A stretch of 64,000 nucleotides of DNA from JAEUIG01 sp046349775. Its GTDB lineage: Bacteria; Planctomycetota; Planctomycetia; Planctomycetales; Planctomycetaceae. The stretch lies in NCBI GenBank assembly GCA_046349775.1, contig JAXMBS010000009.1, positions 38,424 through 102,423 of the forward strand, in the 5' to 3' direction. Shown piece by piece: positions 20,201 through 29,481 of the stretch. The notes under the pieces were generated by a model. The model was given only the letters and a program-made list of their open reading frames with translations, searched no databases and had not been told where the DNA came from. Positions within the stretch are counted from its first letter, which is position 1. Each line of letters begins with the position of its first letter. The position numbers and the translations under genes are program-made.

Positions 20201-20801
20201 GCCGGAGTCGATTCGGGTCAGGCTGGACCTCGTAGCGTTTGACCGTCCCGCCGATGCCGCTGACGCCTGCGACACCGGGAACGCGCCTCAACTCGCGCTC
20301 GATGACAAAGTCTTCCAGCGCCTGGAGGTCGTTGAGCGTGTAGACCGGAACGCCGGTGACCGGGTCCTTGGGATTCTGGAGCGTATAGCGGAGGACTTCG
20401 CCGATGATCGACGCAGGAGAGATTCCCGCTTCAACACCGGGCGGCAGGTCGATGCCTCGGAGGCGATTGAGCACTTCCTGGCGAGCCTGCCAGTAGTCCT
20501 TTCTGAACGTGAACTGGTTTCTCAGGAACGACAGACCGAACTGCGACTGGCTGCGCGTCGTCTCCAATCCCGGCATGCCGGCCAGCGCGACTTCCAGCGG
20601 GATCGTGACCTGCCGTTCAACCTGTTCAGCGCTGGCGCCGGGCCATTGCGCTACGACGTCGATGATGGCTGGGGTCGGATCGGGGTAGGCCTCGATATTG
20701 ACGTGGGTGAACGCGTAACCGCCGCCCACTGCCAGGCCGACGATGCAAATCATCACCATTAGCGGATTGGCCACCGCCCATTCGAGCAGTCTGCGAATCA
20801 T
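17295..20801 (-). CDS. Heavy-metal efflux RND transporter, CzcA/CusA family
   Basis: 1168 residues, slightly longer than usual for CzcA (about 1050). Inner-membrane proton antiporter that exports metal cations through the tripartite complex. The first membrane segment is at 15-32, followed by two large periplasmic loops and the remaining segments of the 12-helix plan. The fourth-helix signature reads DFGIIVDSTVIIVES; it keeps the Asp, Asp and Glu of the divalent-cation HME type (CzcA DFGxxVDGAVxxVEN). This argues for Zn/Co/Cd/Ni rather than Cu/Ag (inference). The extra length lies in the first periplasmic loop (about residues 310-370). The membrane fusion gene lies 156 nt upstream and the outer membrane factor follows. 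Confidence 0.92.
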   Translation of the reverse strand: MIRRLLEWAVANPLMVMICIVGLAVGGGYAFTHVNIEAYPDPTPAIIDVVAQWPGASAEQVERQVTIPLEVALAGMPGLETTRSQSQFGLSFLRNQFTFRKDYWQARQEVLNRLRGIDLPPGVEAGISPASIIGEVLRYTLQNPKDPVTGVPVYTLNDLQALEDFVIERELRRVPGVAGVSGIGGTVKRYEVQPDPNRLRQYGITLNQLDEALEHANAAGSGDNLTLGEQTSVVRSLGLFGQGQDPQQAVIGIADPVKAAAKLRSEEARRCLEIRQVVVTTVNNVPVRVDDLVDGGPLLSADGTARVDETVLAARGVVVGYKTRLGLAAISTPNNGPDGMPILDAQGARIWEDQEDVVQGVVLLYKGEESLPALIRVFAKIDELHQSGKLLPGVKIVPYYDRTTLIDKTTKTVHENLIVGMALVTTILLMFLSNVRAALIAAINIPLALMFAFGVLFVRGKSANLLSIGAVDFGIIVDSTVIIVESIYRQLSHDEDLGMPLAQRIIRAAGSVERSLAFATAVMVCALLPLFTMTGPEGQIFGPMADTYAFALGGALILSLTISPVLCLLLLRKVHAKADNRLVRGAQWMYRQQLKVFLGLRWLTLAVFLVAVVGTGIVAARMGREFMPELEEGSILVRGVFPISVSLDEVVQEARRAREIMQQFSEISVIPTTVGRPNDGMDTGGYYLFQANLPLRSQHLWPIDPQRGRHRSKSELIDDLGSALARRFPGVEWDFSQIIRDNVLEALSGVKGANSIKIYGPDLTVLEKLGMQVRDTLNEVRGVEHASVFRNQGQSNLEFPVDRQKCARWNVSAADVQAVVRTAVGGKEVTEMIEGEKTFDVTLRWPERLRADEQAILNIPVPVGNSISDETQLALQATPVSGRSVGLSPYGTVLAFPSATGSAVNAPSLSIHAPMRRLGDLVTPLGNIDDGADSYLRPGASTIYREQGERLIAIKFEVRGRDLAGGVKDARAKVEPLIHSPYRAVWSGEFEQMEAAEHRLARMFSLSIVLIGIMIYLAFRSFLDAGVVLANVIAMMLGGVWALKIAGLYFNVSAAVGFISVLGVAVMNGLLLVSSYNGLRASGMQLRDALFQGTQQLVRPIVMTALAALLGLLPAALSHEMGSESQKPLAIVVVGGMLSTILFLNIVPVLYSFYGKRTPRSGATSMGH

Positions 20802-20957
20802 CGAACCGTCAAGGCCATATTCAAGGACCGGGCCTCGCGCTGCTGCGCGTCCGGCAAATCAAGTGGCATGTTTCGCGCGAAGCGCGGCGGTCGCGGACCT
20901 GTGCCCGCAGACCGATGAAACTCGCTGTCAGTTCGCTCGAAAGCGCAGGCGCGCTTG

Positions 20958-22337
20958 TCACGGACGATCATTAGGCGGAGGGGCGTGACGGGCGACGGAA
21001 TCGGGTGCTTCGCCCGCTGGAACCGGAAGCTGGATCATGGCGTTCTGCAACATGAGCGCGCCGGCCGTCACGATCCGATCCCCAGGAGCAACGCCGTCGG
21101 CCGCGATCCGCACATAGACATTATCGTGGAATCGCCGGCACACTCTGACGCGTCGACGTACGAAACGTTGATCCGCGGCGTCGGGCTGCACGAACACGAC
21201 GCTTTCCCGCGCATCTTCGACGACGGCGCTGGACGGCAATTCCAGTTCATTCTCAGGAGGCGGCAGCGTGATCGTCACCGTGACGAACTGCCCGATTTTC
21301 AGATCTCCAGTGTCGTTCTGAACGTGGCCCGTAATGAGCGCCGTGTGCTGCGCCGGATCAATCACCGGGCCGATTTTTTCGAGCTTGCCCTCGAACGACG
21401 CCTCCGGACGTGACGGCAATGTCACCGTCCAGTCAACCGGCGGCTTGAGTGATTCCAGCAGCGGCAGGTCGTCTTCATAGACGTGCGCCCAGATCACCAT
21501 GTGCGAGAGGTCGCCGATCTTGAACAGGTCGCTATCCGTATCGACGATGTAGCCGACAGTCACGTTTTTCTCGAGGATCGTCCCGCTCATCGGCGCGCGG
21601 ATTTCCACGCGTGCCCAGTCCTTCGAATCCCGGGGCGCGGCCTCGGGCGACGTCAGCCGTTCGGCTTCCGCGTGCACCTCGGCGATTTCCTCATCGGTGA
21701 CGCGCCAGGTCCGCAGCGTCCGCTCCAGGCTGGCGATTTCGACGTGCCGGCTGCGGACGTCCTTTTCCGCGTCGCGATAGGGGCGTCCGGCTCCCGCGCC
21801 TTCGTCAAACAGCTTCTTGAGCCGGTCTCGCAGTTCTTCCTCCGAACGGAGCTTGGCGAGGGCATCCACGAGTTCGCTCTTCTTCGCGCCGAGTTCCGTA
21901 CTCCAGACGACGGCCAGCAGATCACCCGCCTGGATGTGCTCGCCGACGTGAATGGTCGGATCAGAGCCGTCCGTCGATTGGCCCAAGGCCACGACCTCGC
22001 CGCGAAATCGCGAATGGATTCGCGACAACCGATCATTGTCCAGGTTCAGAACCCCCTGAAAGCTCGGCAGACGGATGGAGTGCTGAGCGACGCTGGCGGT
22101 CGAGACTTGCAGGCCCATCTCCCTGGCGATGTCGCCGGGAACCATCAGGCCGTCGGAGCCGACGCGATGCACTTTCGGCACGTCATCTGCTTCGGCAGCT
22201 GCATGACTCGCCGAAGGCGGTTCGGCCGTGTGGCCTGCACTGCCCTTGGTTTTCATCGCATACAGCGCAGCGCCTACGACAGCCACGACCAGACCGCCGA
22301 GGAGCACGATGCGCACTACTTTGGCAACGGCCTTCAT
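20958..22337 (-). CDS. Periplasmic adaptor (membrane fusion) protein, CzcB/CusB family
   Basis: 459 residues. An N-terminal membrane anchor (about 7-27, VVRIVLLGGLVVAVVGAAL) is followed by a barrel-sandwich and alpha-hairpin region (SELVDALAKLRSEEELRDR). The lipoyl-like half VEIRAPMSGTILEKNVTVG and the beta-barrel segment with IGPVIDPAQHTALI follow, which are typical of HlyD_D23/CzcB proteins. It would link the RND pump to the outer membrane channel. First gene of the three-gene efflux operon. No metal-responsive regulator is encoded next to it. Confidence 0.9.
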   Translation of the reverse strand: MKAVAKVVRIVLLGGLVVAVVGAALYAMKTKGSAGHTAEPPSASHAAAEADDVPKVHRVGSDGLMVPGDIAREMGLQVSTASVAQHSIRLPSFQGVLNLDNDRLSRIHSRFRGEVVALGQSTDGSDPTIHVGEHIQAGDLLAVVWSTELGAKKSELVDALAKLRSEEELRDRLKKLFDEGAGAGRPYRDAEKDVRSRHVEIASLERTLRTWRVTDEEIAEVHAEAERLTSPEAAPRDSKDWARVEIRAPMSGTILEKNVTVGYIVDTDSDLFKIGDLSHMVIWAHVYEDDLPLLESLKPPVDWTVTLPSRPEASFEGKLEKIGPVIDPAQHTALITGHVQNDTGDLKIGQFVTVTITLPPPENELELPSSAVVEDARESVVFVQPDAADQRFVRRRVRVCRRFHDNVYVRIAADGVAPGDRIVTAGALMLQNAMIQLPVPAGEAPDSVARHAPPPNDRP

Positions 22338-23103
22338 GAAATCAGGAGTCTTTTATTGCCGGACCCAACCCGCCGGTTGATGGGGATGAGTCCGACCTGG
22401 GTGCGACTTGATCAGCAACGCGTCCTGTGGATCCCGGATCACGTTTCGGACGTATCGCCCCGATCTCCAGTCGGATCAGGAGATACGGGGGGCCCGCCGG
22501 GAGTGGCACGCGCATCATCACCTGTTGCCAGGTGGAAGCGCCCCGATCGGCTCTCGCCTGTTCACCGTTGAATACTCTCGCTTCGACCCCGACAGCCGCG
22601 GTGTAACCGACCGCAGCTACCGAGACGAGTCAAAACCAGGCAACTCCACGGCTCGGAGCGCCTGATTGTGGCAGCGCTTCGATTCAAGGGGAGGTCACGC
22701 GAGCAGACTTCGATCTCGGCTTTGCCCGATGCGGATTCATCACAACAGGGAGCCAGAACCAGGGTCCGGTTCAGATCACACGTCTCGCTGGAGTCCAGTT
22801 CCAACCGAACGAATTATATCATGTTCCTGCGGTCGACGGGAACGACACTCCCGCGCGAACTGACGAAATCCACGTCCGCGCCTTGCCGCCCGTACTGGTT
22901 CGACGTCCGCTCGAAGCCGGTCCGGGCCGCACAAACCTTGCAGTAGAAACAGGCAGCCGCAACCGCTGCACAGGCATATTCGTATCGGCGCTCAAGCCGA
23001 ACCAAGTCCGGTTTACAGGAACTTCCGGCATCATTCCCAAAGTCAGCGATCAGCGCGAAATCGCTGCTGCACCGTCTCCTCCGCCTCGCAGGAACGTGAA
23101 CCC
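22338..23103. other. Divergent intergenic region between efflux operon and beta-helix gene
   Basis: 766 bases with only short open frames lacking recognisable features. It should contain promoters for both flanking transcription units. No operator or promoter could be supported by eye. Confidence 0.45.
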
Positions 23104-25047
23104 ATGTGGAATTGTTTTCTTTGTGGTCTGTGCGTCGCCTTGAGCGCTGTTGCGCCTGAGGACAAGACGCAGCCCGGGCGATTTGTCGTCGAGCATCCCA
23201 CGCTGCACAACCTTGGCTTCGAGTGGGCGATCAGCGGCGATGCGAACCGCAATGCGACGGTCGCGGTGCGGTTCCGTAAAGTCGGCGATCCGGAGTGGCG
23301 CGAGGCACTCCCGCTGCTGCGAATGGGGGGCGAATCCGTGTATCGCCGCCGCGAGCACCTGGAATACACCGTTCCGAGCGGGTTCGCCGGCAGCATTCTG
23401 AACCTGGAGCCGGGTACTGCGTACGAATGCCGGTTCGAGCTGAGCGACCCGGATGGAGTCAGCGGCGAGGCGGTGCAGACAGCCACGGTCAGCACGCGCC
23501 GCGAGCCGCAGCCGTTCAAAGGGGGCCGCGTGCTACATGTCTATCCGCCGGACCATGACGGAGAGCGGCTAGAGCCGCACTTCTCATGTCTGCTGGAGGC
23601 CTACTACGGAGCCGGCCTGGGCGACTGGAGCGTCGTGTGGGAACGCCGCGCACAACCCGGCGACACGATCCTGATCCATGCCGGACTCTACAAGAACGAC
23701 CGGCGCAATTACGTGGATCCGCAGATGACGCCGTTTGACGGCACGATGTCGCTCACGCTGAAAGGGACGCCGGAGAAGCCGATCACGATCAAGTCCGCTG
23801 GCGATGGTGAAGTGATTTTTGACGGCGACGGCAATCACCGGGTGTTCGACGTAATGGCGTCGCAGCACCACATTTTTGACGGGCTGACGATCCGCAATAC
23901 CGACGTCGGCATCTTCGCCGGTCAAAAGGAAGTGCTGGGAGCAATCGGACTGACGGTCAAGAACTGCCGGTTCGAGAACATCGGGTTCGGTGTCTGGACC
24001 GAGTACGCCGGCTCGCGCGACTTTTACATCGCCGACAACCTGTTCCTCGGTCGCGACGACCGGTTCCGGCTGATCGGCTGGACCGGTCCGCTGTGGGCCA
24101 GCGCCGGCAAGTACGGGTCGCATCTACTGACGAGCTACTACGCGATCAAGGTCTACGGTCCGGGACATGTCATCGAGCACAACTCCATCGCGTACTTCCA
24201 CGACGGCATCGGCATCTCGACCTATGGCACGCCGCCGGAAGACCCGGAACTGCAGGCGTCCTCAATCGACATCTGCCACAACGACCTGCACATGCTGAAC
24301 GACGACTTTGTCGAGACGGACGGCGCCTGCCACAACGTGCGGGTGATGTACAACCGCGGCGTGAATGCCGCACAGGGAGGCTACAGCGCGCAGCCGGCGT
24401 TCGGCGGGCCGGTCTATTTCATCGGCAACCTGCTGTATCACGTGCCGAGCGGCGTGTCGTTCAAGTTCTCAGCGAAGCCGGCCGGTCTGCTCGTCTATCA
24501 CAACACGATCATCGGCGAGCAGACGATCCGCGACCCGTCTTCGAACATGCACTGGCGAAACAATCTGTTCCTCGGCCGCGATACGCCGGGGCGCGGCATC
24601 ATGACCTGGGGGAATGCGAGCCACGAGTGCAGCTCGGACTACAACGGTTTCCGCCCGAACGCCGGAGTGGCCGAACAGTTCGCCTGGTTGCAACCGCCGG
24701 CCGGGCAGACATTGTACGAGCCGGCGGACGGCGACTGGCAACTTTTCGCCACACTGGGCGAACTCCGGCGGGCAACCGGTCAGGAAGCGCACGGCATCGA
24801 GGTGGATTTCAACGATTTCGAGTCTCTGGCGCCCCCCGATCCGGCAGGTCGCCACGCGGTGTACCACGCGGTCGATCTGAGTTTCCGCTTGAAGTCCACC
24901 AGCCGCGCCGTCGATGCGGGCGTCGTGTTGCCGACCGTGAATGACGGATTTGAGGGCCAGGCCCCGGACCTGGGGGCTTTGGAAGCCGGCGGCCCGGCGC
25001 CCGTGTACGGTCCCCGCTGGCTGAAGCGTCAGCCGTTCTACCGGTGA
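23104..25047 (+). CDS. Exported right-handed beta-helix protein (pectate-lyase fold)
   Basis: 647 residues. The N-terminus is hydrophobic (CFLCGLCVALSAVA), consistent with a signal peptide. Residues about 20-130 look like a fibronectin-III-like sandwich (AVRFRKVGDPEW, LEPGTAYECRFELSD). From about 180 to 500 there are repeated short strands with Asn turns, typical of parallel beta-helix repeats of the DUF1565/polysaccharide lyase type: PGDTILIHAGLYK, HIFDGLTIRNTDVG, VIEHNSIAYFHDGIG, ICHNDLHMLNDDF. The substrate is unknown; a polysaccharide is likely for this fold. It sits 60 nt upstream of a PSCyt/DUF1553 gene on the same strand and may form a transcription unit with it. Confidence 0.8.
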   Translation: MWNCFLCGLCVALSAVAPEDKTQPGRFVVEHPTLHNLGFEWAISGDANRNATVAVRFRKVGDPEWREALPLLRMGGESVYRRREHLEYTVPSGFAGSILNLEPGTAYECRFELSDPDGVSGEAVQTATVSTRREPQPFKGGRVLHVYPPDHDGERLEPHFSCLLEAYYGAGLGDWSVVWERRAQPGDTILIHAGLYKNDRRNYVDPQMTPFDGTMSLTLKGTPEKPITIKSAGDGEVIFDGDGNHRVFDVMASQHHIFDGLTIRNTDVGIFAGQKEVLGAIGLTVKNCRFENIGFGVWTEYAGSRDFYIADNLFLGRDDRFRLIGWTGPLWASAGKYGSHLLTSYYAIKVYGPGHVIEHNSIAYFHDGIGISTYGTPPEDPELQASSIDICHNDLHMLNDDFVETDGACHNVRVMYNRGVNAAQGGYSAQPAFGGPVYFIGNLLYHVPSGVSFKFSAKPAGLLVYHNTIIGEQTIRDPSSNMHWRNNLFLGRDTPGRGIMTWGNASHECSSDYNGFRPNAGVAEQFAWLQPPAGQTLYEPADGDWQLFATLGELRRATGQEAHGIEVDFNDFESLAPPDPAGRHAVYHAVDLSFRLKSTSRAVDAGVVLPTVNDGFEGQAPDLGALEAGGPAPVYGPRWLKRQPFYR

Positions 25048-25107
25048 CGCGGCAGGCAGCCGCGCGTCATAATGGTTGGGCTGGAGACAACGTCTGGACA
25101 TTGGGCG

Positions 25108-27864
25108 ATGATGTTCCTGCAGACTCGAAGAATACGAATCTCGTACGTGATCGCCCTGTTCGCGTGTCTGACGTTCGCTGTTTCGTCTGCGCGCAGCGCA
25201 GAGACACCACCCGCTGCGCCAACCGCCCCCTCATTTGACCGCGAGCTACTGCCCGTCCTGACCGCCAAGTGCGGCCGCTGTCACGGGGCAGAAGTCCAGA
25301 AGGGGGAGCTCGACCTGCGCTCGGCGCAAGGCGTCCGCAAAGGGGGTGAAGGGGGAGAAATCTTCGTCCCCGGCAAGCCGGATGAGAGTCGGCTGTACGA
25401 AGTGCTCCACGGCGGCGAGATGCCCCCCGACGGCGAAAACCCATTGACCGAAGCGGAGGTCGATCTGGTTCGCCGCTGGATCGAAGCCGGGGCGCCGCTG
25501 CCACAGGAATCCGGTGACTCCCGGAAAGTGGTCACCCAGCAGGAGGTTTTGCCGGTCCTCTTTCTCCGCTGTGTGCCGTGTCACGGATTACGGAAGCAGG
25601 AAGGCGGACTCGACCTGCGGACGCGGGAAACGCTGCTCAAGGGGGGCAAGTCGGGGCTGGCCGTTGTGGCCGGGAAACCGGACGAGAGCCTCGTCGTCCA
25701 GCGCGTCCGGAAAGAGGAAATGCCGCCACGGCGACAACTCGTCGCCGCCAGTGTGAAGACGATGGAAGCCAGCGAACTCCAGTTGCTGGAAGACTGGATC
25801 GCCGCCGGCCTGCCGGAGTCGCCCGTCGGACCGGACGTCGCCACAACGGAGCCGGATCGGCTCGTGACGGACGAGGACCGGCAGTTCTGGTCGTTCCGAC
25901 CGCCGCAAGCGGTTGCGCCGCCCATCGCCGCAATGACGCCCGAAGATCGTGAACGCATCCGCACGCCGATCGACGTGTTTGTCCTCGCTAAGCTGCGCGA
26001 GCGCGGCCTGTCGCTGTCGCCGGAAGCAGACCGCGTCACGCTCATTCGGCGGCTGTCGTTCGACCTGATCGGCCTGCCGCCGACGCCTGAGGAAGTCGCC
26101 GCATTTGTCGATGATCCGCGCCCGGACGCGTACGACGCGCTGGTGGAACGGTTGCTGGCATCGCCGCACTACGGCGAGCGCTGGGCGCGGCACTGGCTCG
26201 ACGTCGCCGGGTACGCCGACTCAGAAGGGTCACAGAACGAGGACCGGATTCGCCCGACGATGTGGCGGTATCGCGACTACGTGATCCGCGCGTTCAATGC
26301 CGACAAGCCCTACGACCGGTTTCTGCAGGAACAGCTCGCCGGCGACGAACTGGCCGACTATGAACATGCGCCCGCCATCACGGAGGAGCTGTACGACAAC
26401 CTCGTGGCCACCGGCTTCCTGCGAACCGCCCCGGACCGCACCTTCGCGAACATCACGAACTTCGTCCCCGACCGATTGGAAATCATCGCGGACGAAATCC
26501 AGATCTTTTCGTCGTCGGTGCTTGGTCTGACGTTCCACTGCGCGCGGTGCCACTCCCACAAATTCGATCCGTTGCCGCAGCGGGACTATTACCGGCTGGC
26601 TGCTGCGTTCAAGGACGCCCTCGACGAGCACGACTGGATCGGCCCCGAAGACCGGCGGCTCCCATACGTGTTACCGGACGAGCGGCAGGCATGGCTCGAC
26701 CACAAACAAGCAGTTGATGCGCGGATCGCGCCGCTGAAACAGCAACTCGAGCAGGCGGTCGACGACGCCGCGAAGAAGCCGATCCAGGAGCAGATCGATG
26801 CGATCGAAAAAGAGCGGCGGCCGGAGCCGATGATCCGGGCTCTGTGGGCGCGCGGCGAGCCGTCGCCGACATGGCTGCTCAAGCGCGGCAACTATCTGAC
26901 ACCGGGACAGGAAGTTGGCCCCGGAGTGCCGTCCGTCCTGACGGACGGCCGCACACCGTTCGTCGTGGAGCGCCCCCGACCAGACGCCCGGACGACCGGC
27001 AGACGGCTAGCGCTCGCGCGGTGGGTCACACAGCCCGACCATCCACTGACGTCGCGGGTCATCGTCAACCGGGTGTGGAAGCATCACTTCGGGGCGGGGA
27101 TCGTCACGACGCTGGGCAATTTCGGCAAGACCGGCGCCGCGCCGACGCATCCGGAACTGCTCGACTGGCTGGCGGTCGAATTCGTGCGCGGCGGCTGGAG
27201 CCTCAAGCAGCTGCACCGGCAGATTGTCCACTCGGCCGCGTATCGCCAGAGCTCGCAAGTGACGGAACCGCTGGCGAGCGCGGACCCCGACAACCGCTGG
27301 CTGTCGCGGATGCCGCTGCGGCGGATCGAAGCGGAGCCACTGCGAGACTCGCTGCTGTCGGTCTCGGGACAACTGGACGAGACGCTGTACGGGCCGCCGG
27401 CGGAGGCGGACGTGCGCGGTGACGGACTGGTGACGGCCGTCGGCGGCCGCCGCAGCGTCTACGCGCTTTATCGCCGGACTAAAATGCCGACGATCCTGGA
27501 GAATTTCGACTCGCCACAGATGGGTCCGAACTGCATCGAACGGGGAGAATCGATAGTCGCGCCGCAGGCACTGCACCTCTTGAATAATGCCATTGTCAAG
27601 GACCTTGCCGGCAAACTGGCTGAGCGTGCCCTGCGCGAAGCCGGCGACGATCGCGCGGCGCAGGTGCGGTGGATCAATCAACTGGCGTTTGCGGAGGCGC
27701 CGACGAATTCGGAAATAGCGGCGGCCGTGCAAGCGCTCGAGGCGCTGGAGCAGAAGTGGCGACAGTCGCTGGGAGACGGAGCGGACAGCGAAGCGGCACG
27801 CCGTGCGCTTCAGAACTACTGCCACGCAATCGTGAATTCGGCGGGGTTTGTGTATGTGGACTGA
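25108..27864 (+). CDS. PSCyt1 (two copies)-DUF1549-DUF1553 cytochrome-like protein
   Basis: 918 residues from ATG 25108, chosen because a signal peptide (IALFACLTFAVSSARSAE) follows directly. Two planctomycete PSCyt1 domains come in tandem, each with a c-type heme motif: CGRCH (about residue 50) and CVPCH (about 155). DUF1549 follows (LTFDLIGLPPT-like RRLSFDLIGLPPTPEEV, YGERWARHWLDV), with an internal CARCHSHKFDP. DUF1553 forms the C-terminal third (SRVIVNRVWKHHFGAGIV, FGKTGAAPTHPELLDWLA, SAAYRQSS). It ends with the family's usual SAGFVYVD. Function of the family is unproven; it is periplasmic and probably binds heme. It is paired with the following DUF1501 gene, as is normal in Planctomycetota. 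Confidence 0.9.
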   Translation: MMFLQTRRIRISYVIALFACLTFAVSSARSAETPPAAPTAPSFDRELLPVLTAKCGRCHGAEVQKGELDLRSAQGVRKGGEGGEIFVPGKPDESRLYEVLHGGEMPPDGENPLTEAEVDLVRRWIEAGAPLPQESGDSRKVVTQQEVLPVLFLRCVPCHGLRKQEGGLDLRTRETLLKGGKSGLAVVAGKPDESLVVQRVRKEEMPPRRQLVAASVKTMEASELQLLEDWIAAGLPESPVGPDVATTEPDRLVTDEDRQFWSFRPPQAVAPPIAAMTPEDRERIRTPIDVFVLAKLRERGLSLSPEADRVTLIRRLSFDLIGLPPTPEEVAAFVDDPRPDAYDALVERLLASPHYGERWARHWLDVAGYADSEGSQNEDRIRPTMWRYRDYVIRAFNADKPYDRFLQEQLAGDELADYEHAPAITEELYDNLVATGFLRTAPDRTFANITNFVPDRLEIIADEIQIFSSSVLGLTFHCARCHSHKFDPLPQRDYYRLAAAFKDALDEHDWIGPEDRRLPYVLPDERQAWLDHKQAVDARIAPLKQQLEQAVDDAAKKPIQEQIDAIEKERRPEPMIRALWARGEPSPTWLLKRGNYLTPGQEVGPGVPSVLTDGRTPFVVERPRPDARTTGRRLALARWVTQPDHPLTSRVIVNRVWKHHFGAGIVTTLGNFGKTGAAPTHPELLDWLAVEFVRGGWSLKQLHRQIVHSAAYRQSSQVTEPLASADPDNRWLSRMPLRRIEAEPLRDSLLSVSGQLDETLYGPPAEADVRGDGLVTAVGGRRSVYALYRRTKMPTILENFDSPQMGPNCIERGESIVAPQALHLLNNAIVKDLAGKLAERALREAGDDRAAQVRWINQLAFAEAPTNSEIAAAVQALEALEQKWRQSLGDGADSEAARRALQNYCHAIVNSAGFVYVD

Positions 27865-27914
27865 AGCGCACCGCAGTGTCTAACAACGTCGCCTATTTTG
27901 AAATAAGTCGCCCG

Positions 27915-27997
27915 CTTCGTGCTCTTTGTGGCCTTCTGTAAATCCTTTTTCGTTCGTAGACAGAAAGGGCTGACAGAAGGTCACAAAGGACACGAAG
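27915..27997. repeat. Inverted repeat element, about 25-nt arms (copy A)
   Basis: Left arm 27915-27939 (CTTCGTGCTCTTTGTGGCC...) and right arm 27973-27997 (ACAGAAGGTCACAAAGGAC...) are near-perfect reverse complements, with a 33-nt spacer. A second copy lies at 50436-50555. It is located between the PSCyt/DUF1553 and DUF1501 genes. Confidence 0.75.
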
Positions 27998-28049
27998 AAG
28001 AGTCACAAATGTCTTGGCCCGGATGCCAGTCGCGTTCAGGATCCACACC

Positions 28050-29477
28050 ATGAAATCGTCTCGCCGCGGGCTATTTGCGCAGGTCGGGTCGGCGCTCTAC
28101 GTCGCGGCGCTGTCGCACCTGCTGGGACGGGACGCGAGGAGCGCGGGCGCCGGACGCGTCTTTCAGGACCTGGCGCCGCGGCAGCCGCAGCGCGCGCCCA
28201 AAGCCCGGGCCGTGATCCATCTGTTCATGAACGGCGGTCCGAGCCAGATGGACCTGTTCGACCCCAAGCCCGAACTCGACAAGCGCCACGGCGAGGAATA
28301 CTTCGACAAGATCGCCGGAGAGGTCGAATTCCCCGACGCCGCCGGCGCCCTGCTGAAGAGTGCCTTCAAGTTCGCGCAGCACGGCGACTCGGGGATGTGG
28401 GTCTCGGACGCCATGCCGCACTTTGCGACGCAGGTCGACAAGGTGACGCTCATCAAGTCTTTGTATTCGACGAACCTCACCCACGAGCCGGCGCTGTACA
28501 AGATTCACTCAGGCAGCGAGTTCATCGGGCGGCCGACGATCGGCGCGTGGGTCTCATACGGACTCGGCACGGAAAACCAGGACCTGCCGGCGTACGTGGT
28601 CCTGGACGATCCGCTCGGCCTGCCGGTGAACGGGATCGACAACTGGTCGGCGGGCTACCTGCCACCGCAATTTCAGGGGACCCGCTTCCGCGCCACCGGT
28701 GCGCCGGTCCTCAACCTCCGGCCCGACTACGACGAGCCGCCGCTGGTCACGCAGACCGAACGCGAACTGATCGCGCTGCTCGACAGGCAGCATGCCGATC
28801 GCCGGCCGCTGCGGCCGCAACTGGCGGCGCGGATCGCCTCGTACGAACTGGCCGCGCGGATGCAGCTGGCGGCCGGCGAGGCGCTCGACCTGTCACAGGA
28901 AACTGAGGCCACGCTCCAGATGTACGGGATCGACCAGCCGGTGACGGAGTCGTACGGCCGGCGGTGCCTGATTGCGCGACGGCTGATCGAACGCGGCGTG
29001 CGGTTCGTGCAGCTCTTCATCAACAGCCAGATCTGGGACAACCACGGCAACATCGGCACGGCGCTCAAGGAAGCGTGCGACCGGACCGACAAACCGATCG
29101 CCGCGTTGCTGACGGACCTGCAGCAGCGGGGACTGCTCGACGAGACGCTCGTCCTGTGGGGGGGCGAGATGGGGCGGCTCCCGATTGCGCAGCTTCCGCC
29201 GGACAAAGATCCCGCCAAGGCCGGCCGTGACCACAACAAGAACGCCATCTGCACGTGGATGGCCGGCGGCGGCGTGAAACAGGGATTCGTCCTCGGCGCG
29301 ACGGATGAACTCGGGTTCGCCGCCGTCGAGAACCGCGTCAGCGTACCGGACTGGCACGCGACGGTCCTGCACCTCCTCGGGGTCGATCACGAGCACTTGT
29401 CGGTCGAGCAAAACGGCCTGCAGGAGAAGCTGACCGGCGTCCTGCCGTGCCGGGTGATCGAAGAAGTGCTGGCGTGA
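28050..29477 (+). CDS. DUF1501 protein
   Basis: 475 residues. ATG 28050 is chosen because AGGA lies about 8 nt upstream and the leader SSRRGLFAQVGSALYVAAL (twin Arg) begins there. Conserved DUF1501 segments are visible: VIHLFMNGGPSQMDLFDPK, HSGSEFIGRPTIGAWVSYG, DETLVLWGGEMGR and GRDHNKNAICTWMAGGG. The C-terminal LLGVDHEHLSVEQNG is typical. It is an exported protein, probably folded before Tat transport, and is partnered with the PSCyt/DUF1553 gene 185 nt upstream. The gap holds the inverted repeat described above. Confidence 0.9.
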   Translation: MKSSRRGLFAQVGSALYVAALSHLLGRDARSAGAGRVFQDLAPRQPQRAPKARAVIHLFMNGGPSQMDLFDPKPELDKRHGEEYFDKIAGEVEFPDAAGALLKSAFKFAQHGDSGMWVSDAMPHFATQVDKVTLIKSLYSTNLTHEPALYKIHSGSEFIGRPTIGAWVSYGLGTENQDLPAYVVLDDPLGLPVNGIDNWSAGYLPPQFQGTRFRATGAPVLNLRPDYDEPPLVTQTERELIALLDRQHADRRPLRPQLAARIASYELAARMQLAAGEALDLSQETEATLQMYGIDQPVTESYGRRCLIARRLIERGVRFVQLFINSQIWDNHGNIGTALKEACDRTDKPIAALLTDLQQRGLLDETLVLWGGEMGRLPIAQLPPDKDPAKAGRDHNKNAICTWMAGGGVKQGFVLGATDELGFAAVENRVSVPDWHATVLHLLGVDHEHLSVEQNGLQEKLTGVLPCRVIEEVLA

Positions 29478-29481
29478 GCGG

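Noticed and set aside
19293..20762. 489-residue open frame antisense to the RND transporter gene
   Set aside because: Same reason: shadow of a conserved gene on the other strand.
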